Of a stretch of DNA of 5,807 nt, positions 1 to 5,807 are shown one piece after another. The translations under genes were made by a program, and so were the position numbers. The stretch is from MGOM01 sp035693825 (lineage in GTDB: Bacteria; Chloroflexota; Anaerolineae; Anaerolineales; E44-bin32). The DNA is taken from the NCBI GenBank assembly GCA_035693825.1, contig DASSGB010000259.1, forward strand, positions 1 through 5,807. Direction: 5' to 3'. The notes beneath the pieces were generated by a model that had not been told where the DNA came from, did not search any database, and saw nothing but the letters and a program-made list of their open reading frames with translations. How positions within the stretch are numbered: position 1 is the first letter of the stretch; each line of letters begins with the position of its first letter.

Positions 1-1549
1 CCCCTCGCGCGTCGGTTGACTCGAAACCGCGGCCGTTGTCGATGATTTGCAGCAGGATCGACCGATCCGTGCGCCGCAGGCTGAGCCACGCTCGCGTGGC
101 GTGCGAATGCTTCCCGACGTTGGCCACGGCTTCCTGGGCGATGTGAAACGCGGCAGCCTTGGTCGCCGACCCCAGGCTGTCGGCCACGCCCGGTTCGACG
201 ATCAGGTCGGCCTCCATCAGCGAGTTGGCTTTGAATTCGTCGATCAGCCGCTGCAGGGCTTCCTCCAGATTCTCCATCGAGATGCGACTCGGCTGGAGGT
301 CGAGGATATACGCCCGAATATCGCGGATGATGGCGTTCAGCCCGTCGATGGCCCGTTCCAGGTTCTCCCGGATCGGGCGCCGCCGCTCCGTCTTGGACTG
401 CAGGCGAACCGAGTCGAGGGTCAGCCCGACGGCGTAGATGGATTGGATGATGCCGTCGTGCAGATCCATGGCAATGCGCTCGCGTTCTTCCAGGACCGCC
501 AGCCGGCGTGCCTGGCGGTAGAGTCGCGCGTTCTCGATGACGATCCCCACTCCACCGCCGACCGCTTTCAGCAGGCGCAGGTCATGCTCGGCCACCGGAT
601 GATGGCCCAGCCAGGCCACCGACAGCACGCCCATCACGTTGCCCCGAGCCAACAGAGGCACAACCGCCAGGCTGCCGAAGCCGGCCTGGATCACATCTCT
701 GCGCTGGAAGCGCGGCTCGTTCTCGAGATGATCCGTCCAGAAGGGCTTCCCCGAAGCCGCCACCAGGCCGATGACGCCTTCGCCGTAGCGAAAGTGAGTG
801 CGTTCGAAGAAAGCCTTGCCCGCCAGCCCTCGATGGACCGCGAGCGTGAGCCCGCCGCCGTCCTCCGCGCGCAGGAAAACCTCCGCCGCCTGCGCGTCGA
901 AGGATTCCAGGACGCGGTCGAGAATCGACTCGAGCATCCCTTCCAGATCGACGGTGCTGCTGGCGGCCGATGTCAGCACGTTGACCAGCTCGAGTTCTTC
1001 GTTGCGCTGGGCCAGTTCCGCTTCGCGATCCTGGACGGCCTGATACAGGCGCGCATTCTCGATCGCAGCCGCGGCGTGCGCCGCCAGAAGCTCGATCAGA
1101 TTCTGATCGTCCTGGGTGAACTCGGGCGCGCCGCGCTTGTCGGTGAGATAGATCTGCCCCAGGGGCCGCCCGTAGGCCGAGATCGGAACGCCCAGGAAGG
1201 ATCGCATCGGAGGATGACCGGGGGGAAAACCGACCGAGGCCGGGTGCGCGGCGAGATCCGGAAGACGAATCGACCGCCCGCCGCGCATCATCTCGCCGAT
1301 CAGGCCGCGGCCCGTGGGCAGATGGGGAATCCGGGCAGACTCCTCATCGTTCAAGCCCGCCACCAGGAACGTCTGGAGACCGCCTTTGCCGTCCGGGATT
1401 CCGAGGGCAGCGTACGTCGCGCCGGCCAGTTCTTGTGCGGCATGAACGACCCGCCGCAATGTGCTTTCGAGGGAAAGGTCGGTGTAGAGACTGAGTGTGG
1501 CCCTGTGCAGGGCCCGCATCCGGCTCTCGCCGGGCTCGGAAGCCGTCAT
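1..1549 (-). CDS. GAF-GAF sensor histidine kinase, NarL/DevS type (3' end outside window)
   Basis: Reading the minus strand from ATG at 1549-1547 gives 516 codons without a stop, continuing past base 1. No hydrophobic segment is visible, so the kinase is probably cytosolic. Domains: GAF1 about residues 20-170, ending in IENARLYQ; a short charged helical linker 170-190; GAF2 about 195-345, ending in IENARLYR; a HisKA_3 dimerisation domain from about 354 with the phosphoacceptor motif DLHDG (His364); and an HATPase_c domain with the N box around EAVANVGKHS (Asn477) and the first G box DNGRGF (504-509). The second G box and the C-terminus are missing because the window ends. GAF1 resembles mycobacterial DosS/DevS GAF-A, including GHPPM (His112) and IYLTDK (Tyr134), so heme binding is possible. 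It should phosphorylate a LuxR/NarL-type response regulator, likely encoded beyond the left edge. No strong Shine-Dalgarno precedes 1549; Met11 (1519) is an alternative start. Family call is firm; signal and target are unknown. Confidence 0.93.
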   Translation of the reverse strand, partial: MTASEPGESRMRALHRATLSLYTDLSLESTLRRVVHAAQELAGATYAALGIPDGKGGLQTFLVAGLNDEESARIPHLPTGRGLIGEMMRGGRSIRLPDLAAHPASVGFPPGHPPMRSFLGVPISAYGRPLGQIYLTDKRGAPEFTQDDQNLIELLAAHAAAAIENARLYQAVQDREAELAQRNEELELVNVLTSAASSTVDLEGMLESILDRVLESFDAQAAEVFLRAEDGGGLTLAVHRGLAGKAFFERTHFRYGEGVIGLVAASGKPFWTDHLENEPRFQRRDVIQAGFGSLAVVPLLARGNVMGVLSVAWLGHHPVAEHDLRLLKAVGGGVGIVIENARLYRQARRLAVLEERERIAMDLHDGIIQSIYAVGLTLDSVRLQSKTERRRPIRENLERAIDGLNAIIRDIRAYILDLQPSRISMENLEEALQRLIDEFKANSLMEADLIVEPGVADSLGSATKAAAFHIAQEAVANVGKHSHATRAWLSLRRTDRSILLQIIDNGRGFESTDARG

Positions 1550-1573
1550 GCCGCCGGAGGTACCCCGGAGCGG

Positions 1574-1602
1574 ATTGTACAACAGCAGGGGGCAGCGGTC
1601 AG
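1574..1602 (-). promoter_or_regulatory. Candidate sigma70-type promoter of the histidine kinase gene
   Basis: On the minus strand, CTGACC (1602-1597, 4 of 6 matches to TTGACA) is followed after exactly 17 bp by TACAAT (1579-1574, 5 of 6 matches to TATAAT). Transcription would start near 1567, giving a leader of about 18 nt before the ATG at 1549. The -10 lies within the perfect 8-bp palindrome TTGTACAA (1575-1582). Found by eye; no start-site data. Confidence 0.4.
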
Positions 1603-1644
1603 TGGCCGGTGGTCAGATGGAGGCTTCGGCTAGGGACCAGGGCT

Positions 1645-1664
1645 GACGGCCGATGGCTGCCGTC
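1645..1664. repeat. Inverted repeat GACGGC-N8-GCCGTC
   Basis: Six-bp arms (1645-1650 and 1659-1664) match perfectly around an 8-nt spacer. Its centre (1654.5) lies 31 bp, about three helical turns, from the centre of the larger inverted repeat at 1674-1697, which also has an 8-nt spacer. It could be one of a pair of phased operator sites, or chance in GC-rich DNA. Confidence 0.4.
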
Positions 1665-1673
1665 TCGCACCGG

Positions 1674-1697
1674 CGTGCCGCCGGTACTTGCGGCACG
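1674..1697. repeat. Perfect 8-bp inverted repeat CGTGCCGC-N8-GCGGCACG
   Basis: The arms 1674-1681 and 1690-1697 are fully complementary around the 8-nt spacer CGGTACTT. It lies midway between the two candidate promoters, so it is upstream of both predicted transcripts and better placed as a protein-binding site than as a terminator. A second stem, ACCGGC-N5-GCCGGT (1669-1685), shares bases with it, so the two hairpins could not form together. No regulator is identified. Confidence 0.5.
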
Positions 1698-1736
1698 AAC
1701 GGTGGCGGCCGATGGCCAACGGCCAATCCTGATAGT

Positions 1737-1747
1737 TTCTGCAAGAA
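1737..1747. promoter_or_regulatory. Candidate operator TTCT-GCA-AGAA upstream of the mevalonate operon
   Basis: A perfect 4+3+4 dyad ends 9 bp before the candidate -10 at 1757, in the spacer between -35 and -10 where a bound repressor would block polymerase. A second dyad, ACCCG-A-CGGGT (1747-1757), abuts it. The positions are suggestive only; no matching regulator family is named. Confidence 0.25.
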
Positions 1748-1756
1748 CCCGACGGG

Positions 1757-1762
1757 TATAAG
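1757..1762 (+). promoter_or_regulatory. Candidate -10 element of the mevalonate operon
   Basis: TATAAG matches TATAAT at 5 of 6 positions and is one of the few AT-rich stretches in the intergenic region. It would start transcription near 1769, with a leader of about 22 nt before the ATG at 1791. No good -35 lies 16-18 bp upstream (AGTTTC at 17 bp), so an activator may be needed or the call may be wrong. The element is flanked by CGGG and CCCG (1753-1766), forming a small symmetric site. Confidence 0.3.
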
Positions 1763-1781
1763 CCCGGACTTGGCGAACGCC

Positions 1782-1786
1782 GAGGG
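1782..1786 (+). promoter_or_regulatory. Ribosome binding site supporting the reductase start at 1791
   Basis: GAGGG lies 4 nt before the ATG at 1791. The in-frame ATG at 1653 has no comparable site. Homology to class II reductases also begins shortly after residue 1 of the shorter form, so 1791 is preferred. Confidence 0.6.
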
Positions 1787-1790
1787 CAGA

Positions 1791-3088
<1,298 letters not shown>

Positions 3089-3089
<1 letters not shown>

Positions 3090-3094
3090 GGAGG
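3089..3094 (+). promoter_or_regulatory. Shine-Dalgarno AGGAGG overlapping the reductase stop codon
   Basis: The A of the reductase TGA stop (3087-3089) is the first base of AGGAGG. Six nt later comes GTG at 3101, an ideal spacing. This fixes the synthase start at 3101 rather than the in-frame GTG at 3086, which lies upstream of the site, and suggests that ribosomes ending the reductase re-initiate on the synthase. Confidence 0.75.
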
Positions 3095-3100
3095 CGCGTT

Positions 3101-4177
3101 GTGGATGACGCTCGAGCTACCTCAAGACTGTTAAAGCCGACACGCGATGTCGGCATCGTCGGCTACGGAGCCTACGTGCCGCCCTACCGACTCCCGGCCA
3201 GCGAGGTCGCCCGGGTATGGAAGGCCGGCACCGGGGGCCTGCCGATCAAAGAGAAGGCAGTCCCCGGTATCGATGAAGATGTGATCACCATGTCCATCGA
3301 AGCCGCGCGCAACGCGCTGGCCCGAGCCGCCGTTGATCCGGCTGATATCCGCGCCGTTTGGGTGGGATCGGAATCGCACCCATACGCCGTGAAACCCACA
3401 TCGACCGTCGTGGCCGAAGCCATCGGAGCGACGCCCCACACCCAGGCCGCCGACTGGGAGTTCGCCTGCAAGGCCGGCACCGAAGCTGTCCAGGCGGCGA
3501 TCGGCTTCGTCGGATCGGGCATGGCGCGTTACGCCCTCTCCATCGGCATGGACACCGCCCAGGGACGGCCCGGTGACGCCCTCGAATACACCGCCGGCGC
3601 CGGCGGCGCGGCTCTGCTGCTCGGTCCAGCCGAGGAGTCGCTGGCCGTCTTCGAAGGCTCGTATTCGTACTCGACGGATACACCGGACTTTTGGCGCAGG
3701 GCGAATGAGAAGTATCCGGAGCACGGCGAGCGTTTCACCGGTGAGCCGGCCTACTTCAAGCACATCACTGCCGCCGCCGAGTCGATCATGGAGTCGCTCG
3801 GAAGGTCGCCCTCCGACTACCGCTTCGCCGTATTCCATCAACCCAACGCCAAGTTCCCGCAGCGAGTGGCGGCCACCCTGGGGTTCAAGCCGGAGCAGAT
3901 CGAGGACGGATTGCTGGTGTCGGTCATCGGCAACACCTACGCCGGGTCGGCCTTGATCGGACTGACGGCCATCCTCGACATCGCCGATCCCGGCGACCGC
4001 ATCTTGCTTGTCTCGTACGGCTCTGGGGCGGGATCCGACGCTTTCAGCCTCCAGGCCACGGAGCGTCTTCCCGCGCGAAGGAGTCACGCCGCCTCGACCC
4101 AGGACTATATCGCCCGGCGAACGGAGATTGACTACGCTACCTACGCGCGCTACCGCGGCAAGCTCGCCACGGAATGA
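3101..4177 (+). CDS. mvaS: Hydroxymethylglutaryl-CoA synthase, archaeal type
   Basis: Condenses acetyl-CoA with acetoacetyl-CoA to HMG-CoA; thiolase-fold, cytosolic. The 358-residue product (GTG start) is close to the roughly 350 residues of archaeal HMGS and shorter than eukaryotic forms. It begins with the typical VGIVGYGAYVPPYR. Catalytic residues are all present: Glu91 in GSESHPYAVKPT, nucleophile Cys123 in EFACKAGTEA, and His246 in FHQPNAKFP. Other family motifs are DTAQGRPGDALEYTAGAGG, TDTPDFWRR, FTGEPAYFKH, GNTYAGSA (277-284) and GSGAGSDAF, with the usual tail ending in YARYRGKL. Cys123 is the only cysteine. The gene follows the reductase by 11 nt and precedes thiolase and DUF35 genes, the order of the archaeal HMGS-thiolase-DUF35 complex. 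Resemblance to methanogen sequences is strong by memory, suggesting an archaeal-type origin; the window's base composition does not stand out here. Confidence 0.95.
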   Translation: MDDARATSRLLKPTRDVGIVGYGAYVPPYRLPASEVARVWKAGTGGLPIKEKAVPGIDEDVITMSIEAARNALARAAVDPADIRAVWVGSESHPYAVKPTSTVVAEAIGATPHTQAADWEFACKAGTEAVQAAIGFVGSGMARYALSIGMDTAQGRPGDALEYTAGAGGAALLLGPAEESLAVFEGSYSYSTDTPDFWRRANEKYPEHGERFTGEPAYFKHITAAAESIMESLGRSPSDYRFAVFHQPNAKFPQRVAATLGFKPEQIEDGLLVSVIGNTYAGSALIGLTAILDIADPGDRILLVSYGSGAGSDAFSLQATERLPARRSHAASTQDYIARRTEIDYATYARYRGKLATE

Positions 4178-4180
4178 CGC

Positions 4181-4192
4181 CCTCGGCCGAGG
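4181..4192. repeat. 12-bp perfect palindrome in the HMGS-thiolase spacer
   Basis: CCTCGGCCGAGG starts three bases after the synthase stop. In RNA it would allow only a weak 4-bp stem with a GGCC loop, with no U-run after it, so it is not a convincing terminator. The overlapping 10-mer GCCCTCGGCC (4179-4188) recurs in the thiolase-DUF35 spacer at 5404-5413. Confidence 0.3.
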
Positions 4193-4225
4193 ACCTCGCT
4201 CATCAACGGACCCAGGACATCCCCC

Positions 4226-5389
4226 GTGATTGACCCGACCTCCATTTACATTGTCGGCGTCGGGCTGACCCCCGTCGGCGAACACTGGCAGACGTCGCTT
4301 CGATCGATCGCCCTCGAAGCCATCCACAAAGCCATGGCCGACGCGCCCGGCCTTCGGCCGGACGCCCTGTACGTGGCCAACATGCTTGCGCCCAGTCTTT
4401 CGGGCCAGGCCCATCTCGGATCGCTGCTGAGCGACTTCGCCGGCCTGCGCGGCATCGAGGCCGTGACCGTGGAGGCCGCCGGCGCCTCGGGCGGTTTGGC
4501 GCTTCGGCAGGCGGTCCTGGCCGTCGCCGCCGGGGCCCATGATGTGGCCCTGGTCGTGGGGGCCGAAAAGATCACCGACCAGGTCGGTCCTGGGCTGGAT
4601 TCCGCCCTGATGGCTTCAGGCGACTCGGATTATGAGGCGGCGCACGGCCTGACGCCGACAGCCCTGGCCGCCCTGCGCATGCGACGCTACCTGCATGAGT
4701 TCGGAGCCCCTCCCGACGCGCTGGCCGGCTTCAGTTTGGCTGCGCACGCCCACGCCCTGGACAATCCGAATGCGTTCTTCCGCAAGGCCATCACCGAGGA
4801 TGACTACCGCCGGGCGCCGATGGTCAGTGAACCTGTGAATCTGTATGATGCGGCCCCCGTGGCCGACGGAGCGGCAGCCCTTCTCCTGGTGCGGGGGTCC
4901 GCCCTGCACGGCGAGTCGCCCGCGCCGGTTCGCGTTCTGGGGATCGGCGTGGCCACCTCGCCGGTGGCGCTGCATGAGATTCGCGATCCGCTCGACCTGC
5001 CCGCCTCGCGACTCTCGGCGGAAAAGGCCTACGCCTCTGCCCGGCTCGCGGCAACGGATGTTGACTTCTTCGAACCGCACGACTCCTTCACCATTTACGC
5101 CGCCATGGCGGTGGAGGCGGCCGGCTTTGCGGCGCGCGGTCAGGGCTGGAGGTTGGCCCGCGAGGGCAAGATCGGTCTCGAGGGCCCACTGCCCATGCTG
5201 ACTTTCGGCGGGTCCAAGGCGCGAGGCGATACCGGGGGCGCGACCGGCGTGTACCAGCTGGCCGAAGCGACGCTGCAAGTCCAGCACAGGGCGAATGGGA
5301 ATCAGGTCCCGCGGGCCGGCGTGGGAATGGTCCAGTGCCTGGGAGGAACAGGGGGAACAGCCGTGACAACGCTTCTGGGGGAGGCCTGA
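4226..5389 (+). CDS. SCP-x/archaeal-type thiolase lacking the catalytic Cys and GHP His
   Basis: The 387-residue product (GTG start; AGGA at 4214-4217, 8 nt upstream) aligns by eye with archaeal acetoacetyl-CoA thiolases over its full length. Seen: IVGVGLTPVGEHW (9-21), VEAAGASGGLALRQA (82-96), HDVALVVGAEKITD, NLYDAAPVADGAAALLL (205-221), EPHDSF (283-288), FGGSKARGDTGGATG (327-341) and QCLGGTGGTAV (370-380). The motifs that do thiolase chemistry are altered: the nucleophile position is Gly86 (GGC, 4481-4483) instead of Cys; GHP is Gly334-Asp335-Thr336; and NPSGG is LTFGG. His285 of HDxF is kept. The only cysteine is Cys371, where archaeal relatives usually have Asn. The reading frame is intact and conserved around the changes, so this is not a decayed gene. 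It may be a structural partner in an HMGS-DUF35 complex or a changed C-C bond enzyme, as in the Cys-less Ltp2-DUF35 aldolases. Fold certain; active thiolase doubtful. Confidence 0.9.
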   Translation: MIDPTSIYIVGVGLTPVGEHWQTSLRSIALEAIHKAMADAPGLRPDALYVANMLAPSLSGQAHLGSLLSDFAGLRGIEAVTVEAAGASGGLALRQAVLAVAAGAHDVALVVGAEKITDQVGPGLDSALMASGDSDYEAAHGLTPTALAALRMRRYLHEFGAPPDALAGFSLAAHAHALDNPNAFFRKAITEDDYRRAPMVSEPVNLYDAAPVADGAAALLLVRGSALHGESPAPVRVLGIGVATSPVALHEIRDPLDLPASRLSAEKAYASARLAATDVDFFEPHDSFTIYAAMAVEAAGFAARGQGWRLAREGKIGLEGPLPMLTFGGSKARGDTGGATGVYQLAEATLQVQHRANGNQVPRAGVGMVQCLGGTGGTAVTTLLGEA

Positions 5390-5402
5390 TAGTTCCTGAT
5401 AG
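5385..5402 (+). repeat. Direct repeat of CCTGATAG at the thiolase stop codon
   Basis: Two copies of CCTGATAG (5385-5392 and 5395-5402) begin 10 bp apart. The first copy supplies the tandem in-frame stops TGA TAG. A third copy lies upstream of the reductase at 1728-1735 and extends to 11 of 12 matches (CCTGATAGTTYC). The role is unknown and chance is possible. Confidence 0.35.
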
Positions 5403-5443
5403 GGCCCTCGGCCTAGACTGACGCTCCGGGTGAAAGCCCGGGG
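5400..5443 (+). promoter_or_regulatory. Two potential RNA hairpins in the thiolase-DUF35 spacer
   Basis: First stem: 5400-5406 with 5410-5415, six pairs with one bulged G (5404) and loop CUC. Second stem: 5424-5431 with 5436-5443, eight pairs including two G-U, closed by a GAAA (GNRA) tetraloop at 5432-5435. The second ends 12 nt before the DUF35 start, just ahead of AGGTG (5446-5450), its likely ribosome binding site. No U-run follows, so they are not intrinsic terminators. They could stabilise mRNA ends or adjust DUF35 translation. Confidence 0.45.
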
Positions 5444-5455
5444 ATAGGTGTTGGA

Positions 5456-5807
5456 ATGGAGATTCCACGACACTGGAGATTGAAGTCACAGCGGTACGCC
5501 CTCGTGGGAGAGGTGTGTCCGCATTGCCAGGTGAAGATCTTCCCGCCCCGCGACGTTTGCCCAGATTGCGGGCAAGAGGCGCGCGAGACCTTCCAGTTCA
5601 GCGGCCGCGGCGAGGTCTATTCCTACACGACGGTCTACGAGCCCCCGGCGGGTTTCGAGGACAACGCGCCTTACACCGTGGCGCTCGTCAAGCTGGAAGA
5701 GGGTCCTCTGGTGACCGCTCAACTCACCGATCTGAGTGAGGCCGGGGCCGAGATCGGCATGCCGGTCGAAATGGTCACCCGCAAGCTGCGCTCGGACGGC
5801 GACCGCG
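5456..5807 (+). CDS. DUF35 zinc-ribbon/OB-fold CoA-binding protein (C-terminus cut off)
   Basis: ATG at 5456 is preceded by AGGTG (5446-5450) and no earlier in-frame start exists. The 117 visible codons run past the window end; relatives are about 130-140 residues, so roughly 15-25 are missing. The N-terminal helix (PRHWRLKSQRY) is followed by a rubredoxin-like zinc ribbon with Cys21, Cys24, Cys35 and Cys38 in CPHC-N10-CPDC, the IFPPRDVCP core, and the OB-fold with FSGRGEVYSYTTVYEPPAGF, APYTVALVKLEEGP and IGMPVEMV. In the archaeal HMGS-thiolase complex this protein bridges the two enzymes and provides a shared CoA site that channels acetoacetyl-CoA. Its position directly after HMGS and thiolase genes implies the same role. 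DUF35 proteins also partner thiolase-fold aldolases in steroid breakdown, so pairing alone does not prove the chemistry. Zinc ligands are all present. Confidence 0.93.
   Translation, partial: MEIPRHWRLKSQRYALVGEVCPHCQVKIFPPRDVCPDCGQEARETFQFSGRGEVYSYTTVYEPPAGFEDNAPYTVALVKLEEGPLVTAQLTDLSEAGAEIGMPVEMVTRKLRSDGDR

Larger units (their letters stand above)
1550..1790. other. Divergent intergenic control region
   Basis: These 241 bases separate the 5' ends of two divergently transcribed units and contain no convincing gene. They hold the candidate kinase promoter (1574-1602), the candidate mevalonate-operon -10 (1757-1762), and several inverted repeats: 1645-1664, 1669-1685, 1674-1697, 1713-1725, 1737-1747. 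There is also a loose repeat family: GGTCAG at 1597 and 1611, and CGGCCGATGGC at 1647 and 1705. An in-frame ATG at 1653 could extend the reductase by 46 residues. That stretch has low-complexity composition, no family resemblance and no good ribosome binding site, so it is treated as non-coding. Confidence 0.7.

Noticed and set aside
47..1633. Long plus-strand open frame (528 codons) opposite the kinase
   Set aside because: It is the antisense of a clearly conserved GAF-GAF-HisKA_3 kinase; its translation is rich in Arg, Gln, Asp and Pro with no family motif. Stop codons are rare in such GC-rich antisense frames.
1653..1790. 46-residue N-terminal extension of the reductase from ATG at 1653
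   Set aside because: No homology, low-complexity composition and overlap with inverted repeats; ATG at 1791 has GAGGG just upstream and gives the normal class II length.
4178..4225. Intrinsic terminator between synthase and thiolase
   Set aside because: The 12-bp palindrome yields only a short stem with a GGCC loop and no following T-run.
3131..4540. Minus-strand open frame of 469 codons
   Set aside because: It crosses the end of the synthase, the spacer and the start of the thiolase, all antisense; Gly/Arg-rich with no domain.
4226..5389. Frameshift or pseudogene as explanation for the altered thiolase motifs
   Set aside because: The frame is open throughout, with conserved sequence immediately on both sides of each altered residue; the changes are in-frame substitutions, not indels.
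4616..5473. Minus-strand open frame of 285 codons
   Set aside because: Antisense to the thiolase and spacer; composition typical of a GC-rich shadow frame.

Overview
This is a GC-rich bacterial window with two divergent transcription units. On the minus strand (1-1549) is the 5' part of a cytosolic two-GAF sensor histidine kinase of the NarL/DevS (HisKA_3) type; its ATP-binding domain runs off the left edge. On the plus strand, from 1791 to the right edge, is a compact four-gene cluster of the upper mevalonate pathway: class II HMG-CoA reductase, archaeal-type HMG-CoA synthase, an SCP-x/archaeal-type thiolase, and a DUF35 zinc-ribbon/OB-fold protein cut by the right edge. High GC, archaeal-type HMGS/thiolase/DUF35 genes beside a bacterial-looking HisKA_3 kinase, and a class II reductase suggest a Chloroflexota (Anaerolineae-like) genome. 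This lineage assignment is an inference from gene content, not a demonstrated placement.

Layout: 1-1549 kinase (minus); 1550-1790 divergent control region with candidate promoters for both sides and several inverted repeats; 1791-3089 reductase; 3101-4177 synthase, whose Shine-Dalgarno overlaps the reductase stop codon; 4226-5389 thiolase; a 66-nt spacer with two potential hairpins; 5456-5807 DUF35 protein (partial). The four plus-strand genes are collinear, with gaps of 11, 48 and 66 nt, and probably form one operon.

How the genes fit together: in archaea, acetoacetyl-CoA thiolase, HMG-CoA synthase and DUF35 protein form a complex in which DUF35 bridges the two enzymes and acetoacetyl-CoA is passed directly to the synthase. 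HMG-CoA reductase then makes mevalonate for isoprenoids. The gene order HMGS-thiolase-DUF35 here matches that module. The synthase keeps its catalytic Glu, Cys and His, and the reductase keeps its Glu, Lys, Asp and His.

The most striking observation is that the thiolase lacks the residues needed for thiolase chemistry. The nucleophilic Cys of the CASG motif is Gly86, the GHP histidine motif reads Gly-Asp-Thr (334-336), and the NPSGG motif reads LTFGG. Only the HDxF histidine (H285) and a lone Cys371 remain. The operon may therefore encode an HMGS/DUF35 complex built on a non-thiolytic, scaffold-like or repurposed thiolase fold. A second point of interest is that the first GAF domain of the kinase carries the His and Tyr, at the right spacing, that bind and line heme in mycobacterial DosS/DevS, so it may be a gas or redox sensor.
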